This document shows positions 49,301 to 56,863 of a stretch of DNA of 64,000 nucleotides, in pieces (positions within the stretch are counted from its first letter, which is position 1; every line of letters begins with the position of its first letter). This DNA is from JBGTGG01 sp964398945 (GTDB taxonomy: Bacteria > Bacteroidota > Bacteroidia > Cytophagales > Cyclobacteriaceae), in assembly GCA_964398945.1 (NCBI GenBank), contig CAYNOT010000004.1, positions 1 through 64,000 on the forward strand. Reading direction: 5' to 3'. Under the pieces are notes generated by a model. That model worked only from the letters and a program-made list of their open reading frames with translations, was not told where the DNA came from and did not search any database. A program made the position numbers and the translations under genes.

Positions 49301-49823
49301 TCAAATGGTTGAGCCCGCCCAGGGCCAAGTTATGGTCATTGTTTAAAAGGTTGTTGCGGTTGTTAACAGAAATTGGCGGTGAGCCACCTTGACCGGGTTC
49401 GTTTATGGGGATCCAAGGGGGTGCGTTTTGGGCATTCAACTTGTAATAACAGTCTGTGTTCCAGCAATTGCCCCGCTCCCCCGCACCGTGCATCATCACG
49501 ATCATCGGGTATCCGGGTTCATAATTCGGGTCGTAGCCCACAGGGTAGAGCAACCTGAAATTCATCAAAAAATATGGGGTAGGATTGGCCGGGCCTGTTC
49601 TGCGCCACATGGTGCCCTGGGTATGCTGGCTTGATTCAAAGCCGGTCCGGTCAAAATAGCTACCTTTATTGCCGGGTACTCGCCAGCTATAGGTATATCC
49701 ATACTCCAGCCAATGGGTTGTTAAAATAGAATTCAGGGTATCGCTGTTTTGCTGGGCGCAAACAGGGGTAAATTTGGACAACGATAGGCTTAAGAGCAAG
49801 CCAAAGATCAGCCGGGATTTCAT
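43386..49823 (-). CDS. Giant T9SS type A secreted protein with N-terminal alpha/beta-hydrolase, FN3 and PA14 domains
   Basis: A 2145-residue protein. Signal peptide 1-24. Alpha/beta-hydrolase ~80-350 of the PHB-depolymerase/esterase kind: oxyanion region MMHGAGERG (110-118), nucleophile GLSDGA (S240), probable acid D293 (GGTDTKP) and His326 (LGHGTWN). Next come an Ig-like region (~355-545), two FN3 domains (~550-735), a PA14-like domain (~740-900, with FRITSDDGSMLYLSP), two further FN3 domains (~915-1090), beta-helix-like sequence (~1100-1430), a region with VQRHIPVVGRVYRYFSVPV, Ig-like sequence, and a type A T9SS sorting domain (last ~75 residues, VFPNPTNQ ... VRKKVMIKD). PA14 domains often bind glycans. 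A surface esterase on polysaccharide or polyester is inferred. It is the sole gene of its transcript, ending at a strong terminator. Confidence 0.93.
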   Translation of the reverse strand: MKSRLIFGLLLSLSLSKFTPVCAQQNSDTLNSILTTHWLEYGYTYSWRVPGNKGSYFDRTGFESSQHTQGTMWRRTGPANPTPYFLMNFRLLYPVGYDPNYEPGYPMIVMMHGAGERGNCWNTDCYYKLNAQNAPPWIPINEPGQGGSPPISVNNRNNLLNNDHNLALGGLNHLNAVNLAGSKKPDDPTLHYRAFPGFVLTPQNLNGWNTADRTDAVRLIRLILREFNIDENRIYQHGLSDGARGVYFNLNNGAWLFSAAAPMSGTDAGSIFGTQQKQNALDVSIWTFQGGTDTKPTPQHTVNQIVTPFRALGGDIRYTLYPNLGHGTWNNAYAEPDFFTFFLTKNKANIHVDFNYPVICSTTGQGVNLRVGKGFRAYQWEFDGEIIPGATTHLYTATLPGTYRVRFSRQSANPTTEEQWNRWSDPVTVTDLAEPKPVVRSMFTNHTPAFTYDPSTILWRQHRELTTDAVAPHYSWYRNGNLLTGWTDQQTIFPNGSTHSNPNLNQSSGAYTLITTNDAGCPSPPSDPIHLWMNPNTTPNTTMVPPANFTGYALSPTSIFLSWTDNTPNEKNFEIWRKTATENFTFVGLVNEDVVSFIDTVLLPNTSYHYKIRAVNDNGYSPYIPGSTFHDNLVIATLGDGTPPTPPQNLTVTSNSPSTITLSWDPAIDVSGIKNYKVYYGGNSIDNIPGTSSSYTIQGLTINTVYPIRVTAFDNAMNESQPSNQVIGTTYVEGLYYELSEGNFSSLGFTSLGEEVDWNTYEYFGKVDKFSLSPRIQDDFFRFKFYGYILLPQSRYYQFRITSDDGSMLYLSPANETGFDPNDLTQYRIINNDGEKLNGATTANTNNNGTFYNAGLYKITCIYFERLEGESLLVEWRSKMNSGSSGWPSYAEIPPSMLKSGDYVPPTAPAAPNTLAALANGMTQIDLSWNYGGPGGHQFEVYRSLSSNGTYQMVSRVSSMAYSDINLNPNTTYFYKLKTVSTVSSSNFSSVFSATTASDAVAPSVPSGVALLSKTYTSVSFDWTASTDNVGVAGYEIRINGVIADSTANRNYLATGLQPNTAYAFTVYAYDVSGNKSAASSVLNVTTSTPTIFYSKAAPLPLYALNTWGDHPSGNGSGNAPANFNYNGQYLVVSNRTTSSLGGAWNVSGAISKVIVPDGVTLTVDNNFTGNVEIQGSGIVNMNNAVVPNLVAISPTATVNYNNSNSIKKAAYGNLNINLAGAIQFEAGETVVNGNLGIVAGASLRGISGNVSTLKVGGNVTIAGAPAVTPADNALDLQFIGASPKIISVGSGELSFYKISTTANLSLVSSGGSPVELSVGSVNGGGLLLSNGTTFTLGTNKLTTKWNSTINPNNETGALGFTGGALDLRSMSSQGSNLYFDATNNTIDEFTSNLSSSGNATVRSAVKIASGLKIKAGTLNSDGNITLLSSASKTANLQRIETNGNIIGDVHVQRHIPVVGRVYRYFSVPVEGITVADIQAYTPVTGEFTGTSTGPGLTTNPSMFRYDETQGGWIPFPPPGSSNQVELERGVGYSIFLRNGTAPQNAVYTGNPYQGNIPFTLTGGTGGGANDGWNLLGNPYASTIVWNNTNWSRSGLGSTISVRDNSLPGGGGFQYWDANTGTGSLPGGKIAPGQSFWVQAINASPSLTITEAAKVDDQAILYREGPQSTEYFTVRVNQGEKTDPAFIVLTGNGTDSFDAELDALKQQNSFYNFSSLSEDNISLAINNMSESFCSKVIKLNIQDALPGDYTISFENTDALSNVKSLTLTDHFTGSVTEVLAGTIYSFQITTDPASTGNSRFEVGLERYPVYLDNPVLAEDICGTNTSTVEIKISGSQVGVLYSAINTEGGIVSNIVAGNGDAIVLTVPAGNLSGGENTLSVKAAVGQCQEQQLNKTVTFVYNQKPVVYSEAPLVTCFAETVDLYATGAPEGGSYRWYSGDLTFTGVTDPIFTISSLREEKTYFVSAVSATGCEGDIVAVYATPNQLETPEVSLDKDTLYVTGFGDVQWYLDGVAIAGAQSNYIVPTTSGLYVAQVSYGGCAAFSSPFEHLVTALEGNQVNGFSITVFPNPTNQEDINIMVQSKNSDKIELQLIDILGKVVYHSTLIPDAGTSQFQINPGNYLPSGLYFIDAKQNGVIVRKKVMIKD

Positions 49824-50062
49824 AGATTATTAAAAGATTAAAGCTACAACTGAATAATACAGGGGGGGCGTGTGAAGTAACCTTTTTCCATGTACTATTC
49901 AAGCATAAAATTAAAGAAAAATTGAGATGGAAAACATCAATTCAAAGGAATAATTACGAGAAATGGAAATTTAGCCTACGCAATGGGTTTATGCTACTGT
50001 GTAAGATTTTGCTAATTAATGGATTAGCCCAAAAAAGCTGCGGCAGCTATTTCTTACAGGAA

Positions 50063-51385
50063 TTATTCCATTGGCAGAATCCATGCTTCGCTAAAGGTGA
50101 AGCGGTTGATTTTTCGGGTTTCATCCCGTTTAAGTTTAGCTTCTTCGAGATTGGTGTAGGCCTGCCCGATGTACACAAAATGATAGTTATTGGCAGGATA
50201 CCCTCCAATATTGGCAGCATAGCCGGCACGGGTTAGTTCGTTCTTAAAGCTATCTGCATTTCGTTGCGATGAGAATACGCCAACAATCACATAATACACA
50301 GGTTGAGGTTCAGGATCTTCTTGTACAACCACAGGCTTTTGCTCTTCTATTTTCGGGGTTACCACCGGTGGAGGGGTTTGTTCTTTAATATCTTCCCGGA
50401 TTGGTTCTTCTGCTACGGGTTCTTCCTGCTCTTCTTCAATCGGCTCAACCACAGGTGCGGGCTCTACGGTTTTTTGAGTTCTGGTTTTTTTCTTTTTGCC
50501 CAACCGGATCCCCAATTGGAATTCATGTGTTCCATCACCAAAACCATCTACCTGTGAGGTGGCAAATTCATACGCATAGCTTACGGTTATTTTGTCCTTT
50601 AAAGAAATGCCAAGCAATGCAATTGCCCCATATTCTTGTCGGTATCCACCTCCGGCCCAAAATAAATCTTCCATTCTAAATACCCCCAATACCTCATACC
50701 GTGAGGGAAGGTCTTTTGCCGTGCGGTACATAACATAAGGTTCAAAGGAAAGCCGTGGGCCTAATGCAAAGTTATAGCTGGCAGTAGTAATGGAGTTTTT
50801 GATTTGTTCAATTCCGGGGCTATTGAAATCCTCACTGGAGACTACAAAGGTTTTGAATATCCTCGGTATTGAGAAGCCCAGTTTAAAGCGGTTTTTTTGG
50901 TAGTGGATTCCAAATTGGCCATCTAACCCCGAAGTACTTCCATTTAATAAGGCGGGGTCATTGGGGTTGTCAACTTCAGAAAGATCAACCCTGCTATTGG
51001 AGTATCCAACTGATAAGCCAAACCCTATTTTGTGTATATCTTCAACCTTTTTACCAAGGTAAACCTGATAGGCAAAGCTGGCGAGCCCGGTAGTGGTTTC
51101 GATAACACCGGCTTTGTCATTATAGGCATTGATGGCAACTCCCATCTTATAATTGATGGGAATTTGAAGGTTGGCTGTGATGGTAGTGGGGGCGCCTTCA
51201 AAACCTGCCCATTGTTGCCGATAGTTCAAGAATAATTTTGAATACCCCTCCGGGGCAATAAAAGAGGGGTTGTACAGATAAGGATTAGAGAAATAGTGGT
51301 TGTACACCAAATTCTGCTGTCCAAACAAGCTTGGTGATAGTCCTAAAAAACTAAGAATGAGAGGGAAAACTAGGCTTTTTTTCAT
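50063..51385 (-). CDS. PorP/SprF family T9SS outer-membrane protein with C-terminal SPOR domain
   Basis: A 440-residue chimera. Signal peptide 1-22 (ends LFGQ). PorP/SprF barrel ~25-297, opening QNLVYNHYFSNPYLYNPSFIAPEG and closing HEFQLGIRLGKKKK. A Pro/Glu/Val-rich linker of about 60 residues (~303-362: EPAPVVEPIEEEQEEPVAEE and on) follows. SPOR domain ~363-437 (YYVIVGVFSSQRNADSFKNEL ... NYHFVYIGQAYTNLEEAKLK). SPOR domains bind glycan strands of peptidoglycan that lack stem peptides. The linker and SPOR would lie in the periplasm, so the barrel would be tied to the cell wall. It starts 5 bp after the stop of the CHU_C-bearing hydrolase/PKD protein and is surely co-transcribed with it. Confidence 0.95.
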   Translation of the reverse strand: MKKSLVFPLILSFLGLSPSLFGQQNLVYNHYFSNPYLYNPSFIAPEGYSKLFLNYRQQWAGFEGAPTTITANLQIPINYKMGVAINAYNDKAGVIETTTGLASFAYQVYLGKKVEDIHKIGFGLSVGYSNSRVDLSEVDNPNDPALLNGSTSGLDGQFGIHYQKNRFKLGFSIPRIFKTFVVSSEDFNSPGIEQIKNSITTASYNFALGPRLSFEPYVMYRTAKDLPSRYEVLGVFRMEDLFWAGGGYRQEYGAIALLGISLKDKITVSYAYEFATSQVDGFGDGTHEFQLGIRLGKKKKTRTQKTVEPAPVVEPIEEEQEEPVAEEPIREDIKEQTPPPVVTPKIEEQKPVVVQEDPEPQPVYYVIVGVFSSQRNADSFKNELTRAGYAANIGGYPANNYHFVYIGQAYTNLEEAKLKRDETRKINRFTFSEAWILPME

Positions 51386-51390
51386 TGAAA

Positions 51391-54300
51391 CTATCTCACG
51401 ATTGTCACTGTACCATTTTTTGGTTTTTCGCCAGAACAGCGAATTACGTAAAAATAAACCCCATCTGGAAGTTGTTTCCCATTAAAATGCCCATCCCATT
51501 CGGTTGTATATCCTTTTGTGTAATATACCTGGCTACCTTGTCGGTCATATACCGTGATTTCACAATCCTGAATCAGGTTAGCATTTGCAATCGTCCAGGT
51601 ATCAAACTGGCCATCGTTATTCGGTGAAAAAGTATTCGATGGTTTTGCTACAGGATCGGGTTCTTTTACAGAAACATTCACATCATCGGTATCTTTTAGT
51701 CCGTCACTGTCGGTGACTGTAACGCTAAAGGTATAATTGCCCAATTCGAGTTGTTGTAGTTCCAGCACATCGGTATCGTCCGGGGCAAACGCCACCGGTG
51801 TGCCACTTACCTGTATCCATTTATATTCACTGATCAATCCTTCAGGTGACTCGGCAATTGCAGTAATCGTGGTTGAATTCGTTGGAAGCTCAAGGACAAT
51901 ATCATCCCCGGCATCGACCACAGGTGGAGGGTTCGGTACATCTTCCGGCAATACGATGACCGACACTTCACTAAAGGAGGTAAGGCTGCCATCATCTGTT
52001 GCGGTTAAGCGGAACACATAGGTACCTTCTACTAAATTCGTTAAACCCAATGAAAGGGTTGAGGAGCCGGCCATGGTCACGGTTGGCCCGGAAACCTTTG
52101 TCCATTCAACACTTATAATAGTACCATCATCAGAAGTTGTACCAGTAATCCCAATCGAATTGGTAGGAAGCTGAATGGTAACATTTGCCCCGGCACTTAC
52201 TACGGGAGGTAGGTTTGTGCTGGCTGGAAGTACAGTTACTGTTACCATGTCCTGGCCTGTGGCCCCCAGATCATCCGTTACCGTAAGCCTAAAAGTATAG
52301 GTTCCTTCAACCATGTTGGTTGCATTTAGTATTGGCGTTGTTTGACCTGCCAGCGTCACTCCGGGACCACTAACTTTTGTCCATTGATAACTGGCGATGG
52401 TACCATCCACATCCGTGCCGGACCCTGATATGGATACACTATTGCTCGGTAATTTTAAGGTGATATCAACACCCGCATTTGCGACCGGGGGTTGATTGGC
52501 GGTCGCTGCATTGACCGTTATTGTGACTTCATCGAATGAAGATGCTCCAGAATTATCGGTTGCAGTTAATCGGAATACAGAAACGCCTTCGGTCAAATTT
52601 GAAACAGTTGCACTGGCGGTGTTCGCGTTCAATAGGGTCGCTATTGGGCCTGAAACCTGAGTCCAGGAATAGGATGATATTGAGCCATCCGGATCACTGG
52701 CAGAACCAGCAAGAAGGATGGAGTTTGCTGGTAAGAACAAGGTTTTATCCAAGCCTGCATTTACATTCGGGGGCTGGTTGGTGGCTGCCGGTAGAACATT
52801 CACGACAACATTGTCGGTATCAATTGCCCCCGCATTATCTTCTACCTCTAGTCTAAAAGTATAAACACCTTCCACCAAATTGGATAGGTTGAGGATGTTC
52901 TGGTTGGTTGCGCCCATGGTCACAGAAGGCCCGGATACTTTTGACCAGCCATAGCGCACAATACTACCATCCGGATCACTTCCGCTTCCTGTAAGGTTTA
53001 CCGTGTTTGTTGGGAGTATAATGGTGCGATCACTTCCTGCATTGGCAATAGGGGGTTGATTTGTTGCAGCATTATTGACGGTGACGCGAACATCGTCAAA
53101 GTTGGTTGCCCCCATATCATCCGTAACTGTTAACCTGAAATTATATACACCTTCCACTAAATCAGAGAGTGTTAGTGTTGGATTTGTTGCGTTGGTGAGG
53201 GTTGCTGCCGGCCCGGAGAGCTGTGTCCATTCATAAGAAACGATTGATCCATCCGGGTCACTTCCAGTACCATTTATGGTCGTGCTGTTGGTTGGAAGTG
53301 TCATCGTAATATTGGCTCCTGCATTGGCAACAGGTACCTGATTAACAATTGCGGGAAGCACGGATACTGTTACTTCCGAAAATCCTGTCAAGCCCCCATC
53401 ATCGGTCACGGTCAACCTTAAAACGTATGTACCTTCAAGCATATTCGCGATTGAAACTGTAGGTGAATTTTCATTTGTCAACATGGCTGTAGGCCCGCTT
53501 TGAATTGTCCACAGATATGAAATTATGGAACCGTCATTGTCAGTGCCTGTACCGGTCAGGTTGATAGCGTTTTGTGGTAAAGTAATGGTTTGGTTGGTAC
53601 CTGCATTTGCAATCGGTGGCTGATTAACGGCTGCTGCATTTACTGTTAAGACGACATCATCCGTATCGGACGCCCCATCATTATCGGTTACCGTTAATCG
53701 AAATGTGTAGGTGCCGGCAATGGTAACGACCACACTCATCGTAGGGGAACCCGCGTTTGATAGTGTTGCACCTGGCCCCGAAACCTGCGTCCATAGATAT
53801 GTTACAATGGTTCCATCCGGATCGGTTCCTAATCCTGTGAAATTTTCTGAATTCGTAGGGAGTGTGATAGCTTTATTTGCTCCTGCATTTGCAGTAGGTG
53901 TTAAATTGGCTGCGTTGACAATAACCTTTACCTCATCAAAGCTTGTTGCCGAACTGTTATCCGTTACCGTTAGCCGGAAGGTATAGGTTCCTGCAACTAA
54001 GTCTGAAGCGGTTAACGAAATAGTGGATTGGTTTGAGAGGGCGGCTGTACCGGGCCCAGACTCCTGTGTCCACAGATAAGAAGAGATTGTACCATCCGGA
54101 TCGCTAGCCGTTGCAGTGATTACTGTGCTCATGGTTGGTAGGTTGAGTGTAATGTCCGGGCCAGCATTGACAACCGGGGGAATATTTGATGCACTCACCA
54201 ATACCGTAACATCATCAGATCCTGTTGCCCCGAGATTGTCATGCACAGTTAACCTGAAAACATAGGTTCCTTCTACCAGATCAGAAAGAGACAATGTAGC

Positions 54301-56622
54301 AGTGTTGGCATCGTTTATGGTAACCGTTGGCCCACTTTGCTTGGTCCATGCATAGGTTGCTATCGTGCCATCAGGGTCAGATCCCGATCCATTGATGATA
54401 GTGGTATTAGAGGGAAGGGTAACCACAATATTAGGCCCTGCGTTGGCAATCGGGGATTGATTTACAACCGCAGGCTGAACCGTGACAATAACATCATCGG
54501 TTCCTGTTGCTCCTTGGTTATCGGTTACTGTAAGGCGAAACACATAACTTCCTGCTACCATATTGTCCACAGTAAGGGCATTCGTATTTTGTCCGGATAA
54601 GGTGGCTGCCGGCCCGCTCACTTTTGCCCATGAATAACCGGCAATCGTTCCATCGGTGTCATTGCCTGTTCCATTCAATACAACTGAGTTTATGGGTAAT
54701 GTAATTGATCTGTCCACTCCTGCATTCGCGGTTGGTGCAACATTGACAGGAGCAGCGTTTACTGTAACCTGGACAACATCAGAAGAAGTTGCACCCAGGT
54801 TATCGGTAACAGTAAGCCTATAGGTGTAGGCTCCTTCAACCATATTAGATACCGAAAGCGTGGCGGAGTTGATATTTGTTAGTGTGCTGCTATTGGGCCC
54901 CGTAAGTTGCTCCCAGAAAAAGCTTGCAATAGATCCGTCAGGGTCGTTCCCACTTCCTACAATATTCGTAGAGTTTGTTGGTAGTGTTATCGTTATATCG
55001 GGACCCGCATTGGCCATGGGGGACTGGTTTGCTGCAACAACAGTAATGGTAGCTTCATCGAAAGCAGTTGCACCAGTATTATCGGTAACCGTAAGTCGGA
55101 AGACGTATATGCCAGCCACAAGGTTTGTCAAGCTTAAATTAGCGGTTGTACTATTTGAAAGAGTAACAGAAGGACCGCTTCTTTTTTCCCATAAATAGCT
55201 TGCGATACTTCCATCCGGGTCGCTTCCTGATCCATTCAAAGTTGTACTATTTGTGGGGAGATTGACTGTTATGTTGGGGCCTGCATTGGCGGAAGGGCCC
55301 TGATTGACTACTGCCGCGTTAACAGTTACCATTACTTCATCTGTAGCTGTGGCACCATTGTTATCCGTCACTGTTAAACTAAAAGTATACGTTCCTTCAA
55401 CAAGGTTGCTCAGACTAAGCGTAGCAGAGGTCCAGCCGGCCCCGGTCATGGTAGGGCCGCTGACTTTCGCCCAGCTATACGACACAATTGTTCCATCCAC
55501 ATCTGTTCCACTTCCGTTGAGAGTTGTTGAAGAGGTGGGTAGCGTAATGGTTTTATCGGGACCTGCATTCGATACTGGAATTTGGTTTGCCGATACAACT
55601 GAAACCGTAACGTTGTCGGTGGCAGTTTCCCCACTGCTGCTGGTAACGGTAAGACTAAAAACATATATACCAGATGAAAGGCCTGTTATTGAAACGGTTG
55701 GACTGGATGAATTTGTAATCGTACCACCTATACCACTTACTTTTGCCCATTGGTAAGCAGTAATCGAACCTGATTCAGTGGAAGCTGTTCCTGTAATATT
55801 GGTTGAATTTTGTGGTAAATTCAACACAATATCGGGCCCTGCGTCTACCTTAACCCCGCCATTTCTAAATTGCATCATCCATTCATACACATTGGGATTG
55901 TGTTCAACATGGTCTGTTCGATATGCCTTTCCCCATGCATTATGCGCAATACCCGGATAAATTGTTAAAATAGGAGCTGGGTTTATAGCGGGAACGCAAG
56001 CATTTATGGCATTGATCATATTGATCGTCCTGTTCGGTGGGACAGTCGTGTCTTTATCCCCATGAAAAGCCCAGATCGGGATATTGTTCGCTGCAATATC
56101 TGTACAAGCTTTCGCGGGTGTATTTTGAGAACCACACACAATAGCCATTGCAGCCATTTTTTCAGGATACGTGTGGGCGTATTGCCAAACGCCCCCGCCC
56201 CCAAGGCTTAACCCTGTAAAGTAAACCCTGCTTTCATCGATTCGAAGGTATGTTTTTACATACTCTAAAACAGTATCGATATACCAGGGGGGCCATGTAT
56301 TGAAGTTGGATTTCAACTGTGGTGAAATAAGGATAAACGGAAACTGATATCCATTTTTAGCATGTAATGCTGGCCCCAGGGTAGCAACTTTAGAAAGTTC
56401 TGTTGTTCCGTTGCCACGCTCCCCAATTCCATGCATAAACAATACAACCGGAAATTTTTCGGTACTGGTTGCATAACCGGGAGGAAGATATTCATAATAC
56501 CCGATTGATGCTGCTGTGCTTGGGGTAACTTTGGCAACTTGTTGGCCATGGGCACTAAACGCTAGCAGAAGAAGAAATAAATTGGATAGCCATCCAATGA
56601 TCAATGTATTTGTGATTTTCAT
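51391..56622 (-). CDS. Giant T9SS type B secreted protein: alpha/beta-hydrolase plus 15 PKD-like domains
   Basis: A 1743-residue protein. Signal peptide 1-27. Alpha/beta-hydrolase ~30-255: oxyanion LFMHGIGERG (61-70), nucleophile GLSLGG (S139), acid D191 in HGDKDTTVPP and His227 in GIAHNAWG, a complete triad of the dienelactone-hydrolase/esterase kind. From residue ~258 fifteen PKD-like domains of about 93 residues follow, each opening with a version of NAGPDITLTLPTNS and SGSDPDGSI and closing with YTFRLTVTDNxGATxxDxVxVTV. The C-terminal ~85 residues are a CHU_C type B sorting domain (NTFSPNNDGQFD ... GTVTIVR). The enzyme would be held about 15 domains away from the cell by a rod. The PorP/SprF-SPOR gene follows after 5 bp. 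The substrate is unknown. Confidence 0.95.
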   Translation of the reverse strand: MKITNTLIIGWLSNLFLLLLAFSAHGQQVAKVTPSTAASIGYYEYLPPGYATSTEKFPVVLFMHGIGERGNGTTELSKVATLGPALHAKNGYQFPFILISPQLKSNFNTWPPWYIDTVLEYVKTYLRIDESRVYFTGLSLGGGGVWQYAHTYPEKMAAMAIVCGSQNTPAKACTDIAANNIPIWAFHGDKDTTVPPNRTINMINAINACVPAINPAPILTIYPGIAHNAWGKAYRTDHVEHNPNVYEWMMQFRNGGVKVDAGPDIVLNLPQNSTNITGTASTESGSITAYQWAKVSGIGGTITNSSSPTVSITGLSSGIYVFSLTVTSSSGETATDNVTVSVVSANQIPVSNAGPDKTITLPTSSTTLNGSGTDVDGTIVSYSWAKVSGPTMTGAGWTSATLSLSNLVEGTYTFSLTVTDNNGATATDEVMVTVNAAVVNQGPSANAGPNITVNLPTNSTTLNGSGSDPDGSIASYLWEKRSGPSVTLSNSTTANLSLTNLVAGIYVFRLTVTDNTGATAFDEATITVVAANQSPMANAGPDITITLPTNSTNIVGSGNDPDGSIASFFWEQLTGPNSSTLTNINSATLSVSNMVEGAYTYRLTVTDNLGATSSDVVQVTVNAAPVNVAPTANAGVDRSITLPINSVVLNGTGNDTDGTIAGYSWAKVSGPAATLSGQNTNALTVDNMVAGSYVFRLTVTDNQGATGTDDVIVTVQPAVVNQSPIANAGPNIVVTLPSNTTIINGSGSDPDGTIATYAWTKQSGPTVTINDANTATLSLSDLVEGTYVFRLTVHDNLGATGSDDVTVLVSASNIPPVVNAGPDITLNLPTMSTVITATASDPDGTISSYLWTQESGPGTAALSNQSTISLTASDLVAGTYTFRLTVTDNSSATSFDEVKVIVNAANLTPTANAGANKAITLPTNSENFTGLGTDPDGTIVTYLWTQVSGPGATLSNAGSPTMSVVVTIAGTYTFRLTVTDNDGASDTDDVVLTVNAAAVNQPPIANAGTNQTITLPQNAINLTGTGTDNDGSIISYLWTIQSGPTAMLTNENSPTVSIANMLEGTYVLRLTVTDDGGLTGFSEVTVSVLPAIVNQVPVANAGANITMTLPTNSTTINGTGSDPDGSIVSYEWTQLSGPAATLTNATNPTLTLSDLVEGVYNFRLTVTDDMGATNFDDVRVTVNNAATNQPPIANAGSDRTIILPTNTVNLTGSGSDPDGSIVRYGWSKVSGPSVTMGATNQNILNLSNLVEGVYTFRLEVEDNAGAIDTDNVVVNVLPAATNQPPNVNAGLDKTLFLPANSILLAGSASDPDGSISSYSWTQVSGPIATLLNANTASATVSNLTEGVSVFRLTATDNSGASSFDEVTITVNAATANQPPVANAGVDITLKLPSNSVSISGSGTDVDGTIASYQWTKVSGPGVTLAGQTTPILNATNMVEGTYTFRLTVTDDLGATGQDMVTVTVLPASTNLPPVVSAGANVTIQLPTNSIGITGTTSDDGTIISVEWTKVSGPTVTMAGSSTLSLGLTNLVEGTYVFRLTATDDGSLTSFSEVSVIVLPEDVPNPPPVVDAGDDIVLELPTNSTTITAIAESPEGLISEYKWIQVSGTPVAFAPDDTDVLELQQLELGNYTFSVTVTDSDGLKDTDDVNVSVKEPDPVAKPSNTFSPNNDGQFDTWTIANANLIQDCEITVYDRQGSQVYYTKGYTTEWDGHFNGKQLPDGVYFYVIRCSGEKPKNGTVTIVR

Positions 56623-56679
56623 AATGCAGCAATTATCAAAGTGGTGTTATTTTAGGAATGTGTTAATCACTTAACTGGA

Positions 56680-56761
56680 GTTACGCAAAACAGTAACGTC
56701 ATTGCTTCTCCGCCAACTGGCGGATCGCAATGACGGCCTTTTAATTATTGTTTTGCGTAAC
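56680..56761. repeat. 82-bp triple-nested palindrome
   Basis: Three nested inverted pairs share one centre. The outer pair is GTTACGCAAAACA (56680-56692) and TGTTTTGCGTAAC (56749-56761), 13 bp exact. The middle pair is CGTCATTGC (56697-56705) and GCAATGACG (56727-56735). The inner pair is TCCGCCA (56709-56715) and TGGCGGA (56718-56724). It lies between two minus-strand genes, 58 bp upstream of the hydrolase/PKD gene and 103 bp past the stop of the secreted propeller-like gene. The middle and inner parts resemble interspersed GCAATGACG-type repeats of Bacteroidota; the outer ends look like terminal inverted repeats. Confidence 0.85.
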
Positions 56762-56863
56762 ATCACTCACTTAAGTTAATCAGTAAATCCAACTCAAGGT
56801 AAATGGGAATTGGCGAATAATCAACCCATTTATCTATAGAGAATGCTCATCAAAAGTTAAATC

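Noticed and set aside
49922..50236. Plus-strand frame of 104 codons
   Set aside because: Most of it lies antisense to the SPOR domain of the PorP/SprF gene and nothing is recognised in the rest.
51737..55960. Plus-strand frames opposite the PKD repeats (for example 54860-55198, 55304-55756)
   Set aside because: They are antisense shadows of a regular repeat; their products copy the repeat period and have no start or family features.
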